Positions 1-7,961 of a stretch of 12,640 nucleotides of DNA are shown in pieces. Source of the stretch: Betaproteobacteria bacterium. Lineage in GTDB: Bacteria; Pseudomonadota; Gammaproteobacteria; Burkholderiales; Burkholderiaceae_D. The stretch lies in assembly GCA_015655165.1 (NCBI GenBank), contig JAATFN010000231.1, forward strand, positions 1-12,640, read 5' to 3'. Made by a program: the position numbers and the translations under genes. Positions within the stretch are counted from its first letter, which is position 1; each line of letters starts with the position of its first letter. The notes beneath the pieces are model-generated. The model worked only from the letters and a program-made list of their open reading frames with translations, was not told the DNA's origin and did no database searches.

Positions 1-417
1 GACTATGTGCACCGTATCGGTAGAACTGGTCGTGCCGGTGCGTCTGGTGATGCAATTTCTTTGTACTCTGCCAAGGAAGAGCGTTTGTTGGTTGACATCG
101 AGAAACTGATTAAACGTCAATTCGTGCGTAGCCAGTTGGAAGGGTTTGTACCAAAGGGGCGTCAAGAAAGCCGCCAGGAAAAGCCTCAGGAGAGACCGCG
201 CCGCGAGCGTGAGTCAGGTGCTGCCTCAACATCACGTCATAGTAGTGCATTGCCACGTAAGCAGGCAATCGATCCATGGTTCTTGAAACCCTATGAAGCA
301 GCTTGCGATAGTGCAACAACAGCATCGTCGATTGCGCCGCAAAAAGGTGGAATGGATGATGTTGCGAATAAGTCCAAGCCAAAACTGGCGGTCTTGTTAG
401 GTGGTACACCAAAGTAA
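1..417 (+). CDS. rhlE: ATP-dependent RNA helicase RhlE, C-terminal part (5' end outside window)
   Basis: This is the 3' end of a DEAD-box RNA helicase gene; the frame is open from base 1 and ends with TAA at 415-417. The first residues carry helicase motif VI (HRIGRTGR), which contacts ATP in the second RecA-like domain. The segment after it ([20 protein letters not shown]) is typical of the RhlE group, whose members remodel RNA structure in ribosome assembly and RNA decay. The domain gives way to a basic, low-complexity tail rich in Arg, Gln and Glu (about residues 55-80), the usual RNA-binding extension. The tail ends in [10 protein letters not shown], a short conserved end that I recall from betaproteobacterial RhlE proteins. 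A hairpin terminator follows 35 bases downstream. SrmB or DbpA are less likely given the motif context and tail. Confidence 0.88.
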   Translation, partial: DYVHRIGRTGRAGASGDAISLYSAKEERLLVDIEKLIKRQFVRSQLEGFVPKGRQESRQEKPQERPRRERESGAASTSRHSSALPRKQAIDPWFLKPYEAACDSATTASSIAPQKGGMDDVANKSKPKLAVLLGGTPK

Positions 418-452
418 ACGGTTGATTGTTGAGTATATGTGTCGTACAGATC

Positions 453-485
453 AAAGCGGGTAATGTCAATTAACCCGCTTTTTTT
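453..485 (+). terminator. Rho-independent terminator after rhlE
   Basis: A perfect 9-bp stem (AAAGCGGGT at 453-461 with ACCCGCTTT at 473-481) can be extended by three more pairs with one bulged A. It runs directly into seven T residues (479-485). The polarity fits termination of rhlE. In the other direction the hairpin is followed by only three T residues, so it would stop gluQ transcripts poorly. Confidence 0.85.
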
Positions 486-534
486 ATGATCTGGCGCGTG
501 GGGGAGTCTTAAAGACAGAGAAACCGTTTTGTGA

Positions 535-1440
535 TCAACTAGCAGTTGCAATAGCAGTTTGGTTTTTGAATCGATTTGCCCATTGATCTGTTGCACGCGT
601 TAAAAAGCCGGGGATATCTGGCGCATCGTTCACTGTTAAACCAAGGAACCGGGCAGCCCGCTGTAGTGCATCAAGTGGATGTATTAAATCCAGTGGTGCG
701 GCGTGGTTTTGTTTGGAGAGCTTCTCGCCGGTGGGCGTTGTGAGCAAGGGTACGTGTAAATAGGCAGGTGTGGCGTATCCCAGACAGTGCTGCAAATAGA
801 TCTGACGTGCGGTTGATTCCAGTAAATCAGCACCGCGTACAATGTGGGTGATGCTCTGACTGGCATCATCGACGACTACGGCGATTTGGTAAGCCCAGAA
901 ACCGTCGGCACGCTTTAAAACAAAATCACCTACTTCACTTGCCAGATGTTGGCTTTGCATACCTTGCCAACGGTCGGTAAATCCAATTGTTCCATCTGAC
1001 TCTGTCGGTTCGGGTACGCGTATTCTGATGGTGCGCATGGCTTTACCGGCGGCTATACCCAAGCGGCATGTGCCTGGATAGATTGCAGCCCCATCAGCAG
1101 CGCTACCCAGTCTTGAATCGACGATTTCACGGCGTGTGCAAGCACACGGATAGGTTCGTGCCTGTAATTGTTCGTAGGCAGCCTGATAGAGGGGTTTACG
1201 TTGGCTTTGTGTGACGACTTCACCATCCCACTGCATGCCCAGTGTGTTTAGTGTATGCAGGATGTGTTCTGCTGCACCCTCCATGGTGCGCCCTTCGTCG
1301 ATATCCTCGATGCGCACCAGCCATTGTCCTTCATGGGCTTTTGCATCAAGGTAACTTGCCAGAGCAGCAATCAGTGAGCCCTCATGTATAGGGCCAGATG
1401 GTGAGGGCGCAAAGCGACCAATATAAACCGGGTTAGCCAT
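535..1440 (-). CDS. gluQ: Glutamyl-Q tRNA(Asp) synthetase
   Basis: GluQ (YadB) is a shortened paralogue of glutamyl-tRNA synthetase. It lacks the anticodon-binding domain and attaches glutamate to the queuosine base at position 34 of tRNA-Asp. The 301-residue product fits the family length (about 300). Visible motifs are GRFAPSPSGPIHEGS, with the HIGH-equivalent HEGS at residues 19-22, and the KMSKS-equivalent KLSKQ at 240-244. A zinc site is formed by Cys99, Cys101, Tyr121 and Cys125, and EDID lies at 45-48. I chose the ATG at 1440 because MANPVYIGRFAPSP is the family's normal start. An upstream in-frame TTG at 1491 would add 17 unconserved residues. No strong Shine-Dalgarno sequence precedes either start. 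The gene converges on rhlE and diverges from the phosphoglycosyl transferase gene. Confidence 0.95.
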   Translation of the reverse strand: MANPVYIGRFAPSPSGPIHEGSLIAALASYLDAKAHEGQWLVRIEDIDEGRTMEGAAEHILHTLNTLGMQWDGEVVTQSQRKPLYQAAYEQLQARTYPCACTRREIVDSRLGSAADGAAIYPGTCRLGIAAGKAMRTIRIRVPEPTESDGTIGFTDRWQGMQSQHLASEVGDFVLKRADGFWAYQIAVVVDDASQSITHIVRGADLLESTARQIYLQHCLGYATPAYLHVPLLTTPTGEKLSKQNHAAPLDLIHPLDALQRAARFLGLTVNDAPDIPGFLTRATDQWANRFKNQTAIATAS

Positions 1441-1681
1441 AATGATTTTTATGGATGAAGATGTGGCAAATGCTAAAATCAAGACAAACAAACCTAATCA
1501 TCACGAGCTTGTCTGATGTTACGGCATCATACACTTTCTTCAGTTTTCTGCAGAGCAACAATACGCCATCCGACACAATGTATTACTGGTCCAGTCATCA
1601 TTGAGAGCTCATTTTTATTGGAATGACTGTTAATACAGGTTTGTTGACAACAATTTCCGGTGTTATTCAACGAAAGTAAAA

Positions 1682-2242
1682 ATGAAACGATTTTTTGATT
1701 TTTTGCTTGCGATGTCTGCCAGTGTGATATTGCTATTACCAATTGTACTGGTAGGTTTGGCTGTGCGTCTGACATCATCAGGTTCGGTGCTCTACTGGAG
1801 TGATCGGGTAGGCCATGGAAATCGCATTTTTAAAATGCCCAAATTCCGTAGCATGCGCGCTGATACGCCGGCAGTTGCGACGCATCTGCTGGATGATCCG
1901 GACATGTATTTGACGCCCATTGGATCATTTCTACGCAAAACCAGCTTGGACGAACTACCACAATTATGGAGCATTCTCAAAGGCGACATGAGCTTTGTTG
2001 GGCCCCGCCCGGCATTGTTTAATCAAGATGATCTCATTGCTTTACGTACCGCATATGGCATTCATGCGCTGGTACCAGGATTAACAGGGTGGGCACAGAT
2101 TAACGGACGCGATACGTTGCCAATTCCTGAGAAGGTGCAACTCGATGTGGAGTATCTCAAGCGCCAGTCATTCTGGTTTGATATACGGATTTTGTGGCTG
2201 ACTTGTTGCAAAGTACTCTTAAGCGATGGCGTTTCTCATTAA
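1682..2242 (+). CDS. Small phosphoglycosyl transferase (bacterial sugar transferase, PglC/WbaP C-terminal type)
   Basis: This is a 186-residue member of the monotopic phosphoglycosyl transferase family (Pfam bacterial sugar transferase). The family transfers a sugar 1-phosphate from a UDP-sugar to undecaprenyl phosphate at the cytoplasmic face of the inner membrane, starting O-antigen, capsule or glycan synthesis. The N-terminal KRFFDF plus a hydrophobic stretch (about residues 4-30) matches the re-entrant membrane helix of PglC. The conserved core follows: KFRSMR (54-59), SLDELPQLW with the catalytic Asp90-Glu91 dyad, KGDMSFVGPRP (100-110), PGLTGWAQINGR (132-143) and the LDVEYL segment near 154-159. 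It is the minimal form without the extra membrane helices of WbaP/WcaJ, so it is full length for the PglC subtype. The sugar cannot be told from sequence. It stands alone, flanked by gluQ and trhO. The ribosome binding site is weak (GAAAG 6 bases before ATG). Confidence 0.93.
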   Translation: MKRFFDFLLAMSASVILLLPIVLVGLAVRLTSSGSVLYWSDRVGHGNRIFKMPKFRSMRADTPAVATHLLDDPDMYLTPIGSFLRKTSLDELPQLWSILKGDMSFVGPRPALFNQDDLIALRTAYGIHALVPGLTGWAQINGRDTLPIPEKVQLDVEYLKRQSFWFDIRILWLTCCKVLLSDGVSH

Positions 2243-2286
2243 GTATCTGTATAAAATCGCATGCAACAGTGACTGGGGAAATAAAT

Positions 2287-2311
2287 AACCCGTAAACATG
2301 TTACGGGTTTT
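2287..2311. terminator. Bidirectional hairpin terminator between the sugar transferase gene and trhO
   Basis: A perfect 9-bp stem (AACCCGTAA at 2287-2295 with TTACGGGTT at 2301-2309) encloses a 5-base loop and ends in four T residues on the plus strand. On the minus strand the hairpin is followed by TTATTTAT. It lies between two convergent stop codons (2242 and 2337), so it can serve both genes. The short T run makes the strength uncertain. Confidence 0.75.
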
Positions 2312-2336
2312 GAAGGTCATACTGTTGCGCGATGGA

Positions 2337-3218
2337 TTAGGCTATGGCAGTTTTTTTTGTACCCGCTTGCGTTGCATTATGTGTGGCGCAATGTGGGCAA
2401 GATTTGCCCTGTACATATTCCGGTGACAACTGTTCGCGCGGGGTGACGACAGCACGGCATGCAAAACATTGTACAGTCTCTGTTTCTTCCAGCTGGGGAT
2501 TTAATGCTGTGCGGTAGTCGAAGACGAAACAGTCGCCGTGATAGTGTGCACCACCGACTTCTTCGAAATATTTCAAAATGCCACCCTCAAGCTGATAGAC
2601 ATCGTTGTAGCCGATATCTTTCATGAAGATAGCGGCTTTTTCGCAGCGAATGCCGCCTGTGCAGAAAGTGACAATGGTTTTATCGTTGAGCTTGTCTTTG
2701 TTGTCGGCAATGATTTGCGGGAATTCTGTAAATTTGGTGATACGGTAGTCCAGCGTGTTGTCAAAGGTGCCGACATCGACTTCAAAGCCATTGCGGGTGT
2801 CGACCATGACCACAGGTTTGCCGCTATCGTCATGCCCTTGATCCAGCCAGCGTTTTAGCGTATTGGCTTCTACAACTGGCGCACGTCCGTTTTCAGGTTT
2901 GATCAAGGGATGTTTCATCGTAATGATTTCCGGCTTGATTTTGACCAGCATACGCGTAAATGGCTGGGAGGAAGACAGGCTCTCTTTGGCAACAACATCG
3001 GCAAAACGGGGGTCGGTATGCAACCACGCCATGTATGCGTCGATATCTTCTCGAAAGCCGGATAAGAACATATTGATCCCTTCAGGGCTCAATATGATTG
3101 TGCCAAGCAAATTGTGGTCTTTGCAAAATGCAAGGAATTCAGGTTTTTTTTCTGCTGTATCATCAAAAGTGATAAATTTATAAGCAGAAATATTCACGTA
3201 TTGGGTAGTTGTTGACAT
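2337..3218 (-). CDS. trhO: tRNA uridine(34) hydroxylase TrhO (rhodanese domain, YceA family)
   Basis: TrhO (YceA) makes 5-hydroxyuridine at the wobble position of certain tRNAs, the first step toward 5-carboxymethoxy- or 5-methoxy-uridine. The 293-residue product begins with an acylphosphatase-like domain (about residues 7-100; [12 protein letters not shown] is the family signature). A rhodanese domain follows (about 115-225), with the essential cysteine in [11 protein letters not shown] (Cys186, followed by Cys192). The C-terminal tail holds two CxxC pairs (Cys251/Cys254 and Cys274/Cys277) that probably bind zinc. [12 protein letters not shown] (225-236) is also typical. No Shine-Dalgarno sequence is visible before ATG, but a perfect TATAAT lies 36 bases upstream. 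The gene is convergent with the sugar transferase gene and divergent from dnaE. Confidence 0.95.
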   Translation of the reverse strand: MSTTTQYVNISAYKFITFDDTAEKKPEFLAFCKDHNLLGTIILSPEGINMFLSGFREDIDAYMAWLHTDPRFADVVAKESLSSSQPFTRMLVKIKPEIITMKHPLIKPENGRAPVVEANTLKRWLDQGHDDSGKPVVMVDTRNGFEVDVGTFDNTLDYRITKFTEFPQIIADNKDKLNDKTIVTFCTGGIRCEKAAIFMKDIGYNDVYQLEGGILKYFEEVGGAHYHGDCFVFDYRTALNPQLEETETVQCFACRAVVTPREQLSPEYVQGKSCPHCATHNATQAGTKKTAIA

Positions 3219-3253
3219 GGAATGTTAATGCGATAAGTCTTTGAATAAGCAGC

Positions 3254-3259
3254 ATTATA
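3254..3259 (-). promoter_or_regulatory. Probable -10 box of the trhO promoter
   Basis: Read on the minus strand this is a perfect TATAAT. It predicts a transcript start near 3247 and a leader of about 29 bases before the trhO ATG. The -35 region at the usual distance (CGCGTC) does not match the consensus, so activator help is plausible; see the FNR-like box centred about 60 bases upstream of the predicted start. Confidence 0.45.
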
Positions 3260-3299
3260 AACCTGTCTTGCCTGTAGACGCGACATATCGGTACGAAGT

Positions 3300-3313
3300 C
3301 TGATATAGATCAA
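3300..3313. promoter_or_regulatory. FNR/ANR-like box between trhO and dnaE
   Basis: CTGAT-ATAG-ATCAA matches the FNR/ANR consensus TTGAT-N4-ATCAA at 9 of 10 fixed positions. Its centre (3306.5) is about 59-60 bases upstream of the start predicted from the trhO TATAAT, close to the class I activator position (-61.5). It is also about 65 bases upstream of a weaker predicted dnaE start. The match could be chance. Confidence 0.35.
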
Positions 3314-3359
3314 AGCGGCTGGCGCCAGCATTGTGACAACTGGCAACAGAAGATTGTTT

Positions 3360-3365
3360 TATAAA
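3360..3365 (+). promoter_or_regulatory. Possible -10 box of the dnaE promoter
   Basis: TATAAA matches five of six consensus bases and would start a transcript about 40 bases before the dnaE ATG. The hexamer at 17-base spacing (CAACTG) is a poor -35 box, while a better TTGTGA lies too far away (23-base spacing). This is offered only as the best candidate in the gap. Confidence 0.3.
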
Positions 3366-3412
3366 CTACTTTCATCAATAGGAATTGTCCGTTTGCAAGG
3401 TAAAATAGCGGT

Positions 3413-6400
3413 ATGAGTACATTGCCTTTTGTTCACCTTCGCCTCCATTCCGAATATTCCATCGTGGACGGTTTAGTCCGTATCGATGATGTGGTGCAAG
3501 CTGCCGCTGATGACCATCAACCTGCGTTAGCGATTACCGACTTGTCCAACCTTTTTGGAATGGTCAAATTCTATAAATCAGCCCGTGGTAAGGGTGTCAA
3601 GCCAATTGCAGGCTGTGATGTCTGGATTACCAATGACGTCGATCGTGATAAGCCGTCACGCCTATTGCTGCTGGTTAAAAACCTTCGTGGTTATTTGCAG
3701 CTGTGCGAGCTACTCACCCAAGCCTGGATGACGAATCTATACCGTGGTCGTGCAGAGGTGAAAGCCGAGTGGCTTGAACAACTTGCGCGGGAAGAGGGGG
3801 GCAACCAGCTAATTGCTTTATCCGGCGCCCATTTTGGTGATATCGGTATGGCAATCGATAATGGCAACCTGAAGGTTGCCGAGGCTTGCGCTAAACGCTG
3901 GATGCATATTTTTCCAGATGCTTTTTATATTGAAATCCAGCGTGCCGGGCAGCCTAATATGGAGATTCAGGTGCGTCATGGCGTGGCATTGGCTGCTAAA
4001 TTGGGTATTCCGGTAGTGGCGACCCATCCGGTGCAGTTTTTGTCAGTAGATGAATTTGTCGCACATGAGGCCAGAACCTGTATTGCCGAAGGCGAGATTC
4101 TTGCCAATACCCGTCGCGCCAAGAAATTTAACGAACAACAAAATTTTAAAACTCAGGCTGAAATGGCCGCGCTGTTTGCCGACTTGCCAGGGGCGGTTGC
4201 CAATACGCTGGAAGTGGCTAAACGCTGTAATCTGTCGTTGCAGTTAGGGCAACCGAAGCTGCCCGACTTTCCGATACCGGAAGGGATGACGATTGCGGAA
4301 TTTCTGGTGATGGAAGCCAAAGCTGGTCTTGAAACACGGCTGGCCTATTTGTATCCTGACGAAACAAAACGTGAAGCAGAACGCCCCCGTTACGAGGCGC
4401 GGTTGAAGTTTGAGACCGACACCATTATTCATATGGGATTTCCGGGCTATTTTCTGATTGTTGCCGACTTTATTCAGTGGGCCAAGAATAATGGCGTACC
4501 GGTCGGACCAGGGCGGGGTTCTGGTGCAGGTTCGTTAGTGGCGTATTGTTTACTGATTACCGATCTGGATCCTCTGGCTTACAACTTGCTGTTCGAGCGG
4601 TTCCTGAACCCTGAGCGGGTGTCGATGCCCGACTTTGATATCGATTTCTGCCAAGAAGGACGCGACCGTGTCATTCAGTATGTGAAGGACCGCTATGGTA
4701 AAGATGCTGTCTCGCAAATTGCAACGTTTGGTACGATGGCAGCCAAAGGTGCCGTACGTGATGTCGGGCGTGTACTGGATTTGGGGTACGGATTTTGTGA
4801 TGGTATTTCCAAACTGATCCCGTTCAAGCCTGGTAAACATGTCACGATTGCCGACGCTATCGAAGAAGAGCCATTGTTAAAAGAGCGGCTTGAAAAAGAG
4901 GAAGAAGTCAAACAGCTGTTGAATCTGGCACAGCAGGTTGAAGGTATTGCACGTAATGTCGGTATGCATGCCGGTGGTGTGCTGATTGCGCCAGGTAAGC
5001 TGACTGACTTTTGCCCGCTATATACGCAAGGTGGCGATGCGGGTGTGGTTTCCCAGTATGATAAAGATGATGTTGAAGCCGTAGGGCTCGTCAAGTTCGA
5101 CTTTTTGGGATTGACGACATTAACTATTCTCGAGCGTGCAGTGAATTATATTCGCGCGCTCGACCCGGAAAAAATGGGTGACTTTCATCTTTCCCAGTTG
5201 GGCTTGGGTGATGCTGCCGCGTATGACATCTTTAAAAAGGCACAAACTGTCGCGATTTTCCAGTTTGAAAGTCGCGGTATGCAGGGGATGTTAAAAGACG
5301 CCCGCCCTGACCGTTTTGAAGACATTATCGCACTGGTGTCTTTATATCGTCCTGGTCCGATGGATCTGATTCCTGACTTCTGTCGACGCAAGCACGGCGA
5401 GGCATTTGATTACCCGGATCCGCGCACTGAAGGGATTTTGTCGGAAACATACGGCATTATGGTGTATCAGGAACAGGTCATGCAGATGGCACAGGTCATC
5501 GGTGGTTATTCGCTTGGTGGCGCTGACTTGTTACGCCGTGCGATGGGTAAGAAAAAAGTCGAGGAAATGGCGGAGCACCGTCAAATCTTCCGGGAAGGTG
5601 CTGCAAAGAACGGTTTATCGCAAGATAAGGCCGACGAGATTTTTGACTTGATGGAGAAATTTGCCGGTTACGGTTTTAATAAATCTCATGCCGCAGCCTA
5701 TGCCTTATTGTCGTATTACACAGCCTGGTTAAAGGCACATCACACTGCTGCATTTATGGCAGCCAACTTGTCGCTGGCAATGGATGATACCGACAAAATC
5801 AAGATTCTGGTCGAAGATGTGCTGGAAACATGCAAGCTAACATTGCTACCGCCCGATATCAATGAATCCGAATACCGGTTTATTCCGGTCGGGAAAACTG
5901 GTGAGCGTGCAACGCACATCCGTTATGGTCTGGGTGCTGTCAAAGGGTCGGGTCAAAGTGCGATCGAGGCAATTGTTGCCGCGCGAAAAGAAAAGCCGTT
6001 TACCGATTTGTTTGATTTTGCAAATCGCGTCGATAAAAAACAAATTAACCGCCGTACGATGGATTCTTTAATCCGCGCTGGTGCATTTGATTGTTTTGGT
6101 GTGGATCGTGCAACATTGCAGGCTTCTGTCGGATTGGCATGGGAAAGTGCTGAGCAAGCAGAAGCTTCTGCCATGCAGGTCAGCTTATTTGATGGTGACA
6201 ATGACGATCTGGTTGCACCCCTCGAATATGTCAAAGTCACACCCTGGAGTGACAGACAAAAACTGATCGAAGAAAAGAATGCGCTTGGTTTTTATTTGTC
6301 AGGGCATTTGTTTTCAGCATATGAAAAAGAAGTGCGTCAGTTTGTGCGTACCAAATTATCCAGTCTTGAGCCATCACGTGAGCCACGTATGATGACGGGA

Positions 6401-6874
6401 ATGATTGCCGGTTTGCGCACGCAAATGACACAACGTGGCAAGCTTGTGATTGTGAGTCTGGATGATGGTACGGCAGTGGTTGAAGTGACGGTCTATAACG
6501 AATTGTACGAACCTAATCGCCATATGTTCAAAGAGGACGAACTGTTGATTGTGCAAGGTAAAGTCTCGGAAGACAGGTTCAATGGCGGTTTACGTATTTC
6601 CGCGGAAAAAGTCATGGATTTGGGCGCTGCGCGTATCCAGCATGGTAAGCGTATGATTGTATCGTTGACCGGAAAAACCGATCTTGCATCCTTACGTGAA
6701 ACGTTGATGCCGCACCGTCAGGAGCAAGGTCTGCCATTTGTTGTACGTTATGCAAGTACTTCAGCCGAGTGCGAGGTGGAATTAGGGCGCAATTGGCAGG
6801 TAACACCAAGTGATGCGCTACAGATTTCGTTGGGCGACACGATTGGTTCGAATGCCATCAAGATCGAGTACTAG
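3413..6874 (+). CDS. dnaE: DNA polymerase III subunit alpha
   Basis: This is the catalytic subunit of the replicative DNA polymerase (C-family). At 1153 residues it is full length (the E. coli protein has 1160). Domains in order: a PHP domain from the N-terminus (FVHLRLHSEYSIVDG); the palm with catalytic aspartates in PDFDIDFC (Asp409, Asp411) and KFDFLGL (Asp563); fingers with GPGRGSGAGSLVAY near 365-380 and YRPGPMDLIP near 645; and YGFNKSHAAAYALLSYYTAWLK near 760. An internal sliding-clamp binding motif, QVSLF, lies at 922-926, followed by an OB fold (MTGMIAGLRTQMTQRGKLVIVSLDD) and a C-terminal domain that would bind tau. The start is supported by a family-like N-terminus and AAGG 12 bases upstream. 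The gene is divergent from trhO and convergent with the GT8 gene 40 bases on; I see no hairpin terminator in that gap. It is DnaE1, not the error-prone DnaE2, as shown by the clamp and C-terminal regions. Confidence 0.98.
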   Translation: MSTLPFVHLRLHSEYSIVDGLVRIDDVVQAAADDHQPALAITDLSNLFGMVKFYKSARGKGVKPIAGCDVWITNDVDRDKPSRLLLLVKNLRGYLQLCELLTQAWMTNLYRGRAEVKAEWLEQLAREEGGNQLIALSGAHFGDIGMAIDNGNLKVAEACAKRWMHIFPDAFYIEIQRAGQPNMEIQVRHGVALAAKLGIPVVATHPVQFLSVDEFVAHEARTCIAEGEILANTRRAKKFNEQQNFKTQAEMAALFADLPGAVANTLEVAKRCNLSLQLGQPKLPDFPIPEGMTIAEFLVMEAKAGLETRLAYLYPDETKREAERPRYEARLKFETDTIIHMGFPGYFLIVADFIQWAKNNGVPVGPGRGSGAGSLVAYCLLITDLDPLAYNLLFERFLNPERVSMPDFDIDFCQEGRDRVIQYVKDRYGKDAVSQIATFGTMAAKGAVRDVGRVLDLGYGFCDGISKLIPFKPGKHVTIADAIEEEPLLKERLEKEEEVKQLLNLAQQVEGIARNVGMHAGGVLIAPGKLTDFCPLYTQGGDAGVVSQYDKDDVEAVGLVKFDFLGLTTLTILERAVNYIRALDPEKMGDFHLSQLGLGDAAAYDIFKKAQTVAIFQFESRGMQGMLKDARPDRFEDIIALVSLYRPGPMDLIPDFCRRKHGEAFDYPDPRTEGILSETYGIMVYQEQVMQMAQVIGGYSLGGADLLRRAMGKKKVEEMAEHRQIFREGAAKNGLSQDKADEIFDLMEKFAGYGFNKSHAAAYALLSYYTAWLKAHHTAAFMAANLSLAMDDTDKIKILVEDVLETCKLTLLPPDINESEYRFIPVGKTGERATHIRYGLGAVKGSGQSAIEAIVAARKEKPFTDLFDFANRVDKKQINRRTMDSLIRAGAFDCFGVDRATLQASVGLAWESAEQAEASAMQVSLFDGDNDDLVAPLEYVKVTPWSDRQKLIEEKNALGFYLSGHLFSAYEKEVRQFVRTKLSSLEPSREPRMMTGMIAGLRTQMTQRGKLVIVSLDDGTAVVEVTVYNELYEPNRHMFKEDELLIVQGKVSEDRFNGGLRISAEKVMDLGAARIQHGKRMIVSLTGKTDLASLRETLMPHRQEQGLPFVVRYASTSAECEVELGRNWQVTPSDALQISLGDTIGSNAIKIEY

Positions 6875-6914
6875 GACATTCTGGCACTGAGCAAATCATG
6901 TCGACATTCTTGGT

Positions 6915-7961
6915 TCACTTGAGTTTCTTTCTGAGGCTGACGGTCAAATAACGCCGATACCATTTGAATGACTGGAAGTACTTGCCTTGTTTTGCCAGTA
7001 ATGTTGCAAAAATCCTCATTTCCTTGTAGTTTGTTGGTGCTGGATCTAACGGCATATCTGCCCAGACTGATTTGGCATGGTAGTACAGATAGAGGTTTTT
7101 TGCTTCATGGCCACTCCACTCATTCCATGGTTTGATTGCACCGGCAAAATGAATGAATACCGCATTACCAAACGGCTTCATTACTAGTTGGCCGTTTTTG
7201 AGGTCGGCGATCATACTGTAGATATAGTTCCATCTGACTGAAATAAATCTTGCTTTACCATCAAGTACGATATTTAACGCATCTTGATCATTGAATGCAA
7301 GACGTTTTTTCTCATGAAGCAGGAGTGTGATTGTTTGCTGACTGATCTTGCTTGCTTCCCAACGGGGGATATTGATATACATCACGCCGGCATTAAAGTA
7401 TCTAGGGTGTTTTAATTGCAATGTCGAATATCTTCCATCGCGTCCGTTACGTGTTTGCCAGCCTACATCGGATATGACGCAGGCAATGGTATCTTCTATA
7501 TGCATGACAGTTAATGCATCGATATTGTCGACACACAGCATGTCGGCATCAAGATACAGTACTCTGTCGGTTGCCTCTTTTAATGCTGCCGGAAGGATCA
7601 GTCTGGTAAACGTCGAGAGCGAGTAATACGATGAAGCAATCATCTCGGCAAACTCGTTAAAAATAGTCATATCGACAATATGTAGCTGCGTCTTGATATG
7701 CGGGTTTTTCTCTAAAGACTGAAGTCGATTACGTTGATCGTCTGTTGCGGAAAACGCAAACACATGGAATGTGAAGTGGCGGTCGGGATTATTGACAACG
7801 ATCGATGCAATCGTCGCACCCATGCTTTTGAAATAATGATTATCAACACAAAATGCAATATGGAATGAGTGATCAATCATATGCGAAATAGAGTCAGAAA
7901 TAGGATGAATTGTTGATACCGATACCAACAGCTTATTTGGCCATATCCAAAGCAGATGCAT
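6915..7961 (-). CDS. GT8 family glycosyltransferase (lipopolysaccharide core, WaaJ/RfaJ-like)
   Basis: This is a retaining glycosyltransferase of family GT8, the group of LPS core glucosyl- and galactosyltransferases WaaO, WaaJ and LgtC. These use UDP-hexoses at the cytoplasmic face of the inner membrane. Visible motifs are HIAFCVDNHY (34-43), the metal and nucleotide-sugar binding DAD in LYLDAD (135-140), YFNAGVMYINI (188-198), FNDQDALN (223-230) and the HFAGAIKPW block (271-279). A basic, aromatic C-terminal tail (about 330-348) resembles the GT8 C-terminal extension thought to aid membrane binding. Start choice: the ATG at 7961 overlaps the ligase gene by 29 bases and has GGAG 11 bases upstream. 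The ATG at 7880 (residue 28) would give the compact form but has no ribosome binding site. E. coli WaaO has a similar leader, so I keep 7961. The sugar donor and acceptor are unknown. Confidence 0.88.
   Translation of the reverse strand: MHLLWIWPNKLLVSVSTIHPISDSISHMIDHSFHIAFCVDNHYFKSMGATIASIVVNNPDRHFTFHVFAFSATDDQRNRLQSLEKNPHIKTQLHIVDMTIFNEFAEMIASSYYSLSTFTRLILPAALKEATDRVLYLDADMLCVDNIDALTVMHIEDTIACVISDVGWQTRNGRDGRYSTLQLKHPRYFNAGVMYINIPRWEASKISQQTITLLLHEKKRLAFNDQDALNIVLDGKARFISVRWNYIYSMIADLKNGQLVMKPFGNAVFIHFAGAIKPWNEWSGHEAKNLYLYYHAKSVWADMPLDPAPTNYKEMRIFATLLAKQGKYFQSFKWYRRYLTVSLRKKLK

Noticed and set aside
110..469. A 119-codon minus-strand frame opposite the rhlE 3' end
   Set aside because: It is antisense to rhlE, spans its terminator, and encodes a His/Leu/Thr-rich product typical of shadow frames.
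1641..1669. TTGTTG/TTGACA with TATTCA as a promoter for the sugar transferase gene
   Set aside because: The perfect TTGACA has only a 14-base spacing to TATTCA. The better-spaced TTGTTG is a poor -35 box, and the transcript would start almost at the ATG.
1527..1778. An 83-codon minus-strand frame opposite the sugar transferase start
   Set aside because: It overlaps the well-supported phosphoglycosyl transferase gene. Its product has no recognisable domain and no ribosome binding site of note.
448..3318. A 12-base sequence (AGATCAAAGCGG) shared by the rhlE terminator region and the trhO/dnaE gap
   Set aside because: Only two copies with unrelated flanks were seen. One is part of a terminator stem and the other part of the FNR-like box, so a shared origin is not supported.
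6875..6914. Search for a terminator between the convergent dnaE and GT8 genes
   Set aside because: No stem followed by a T run is visible in the 40-base gap on either strand.
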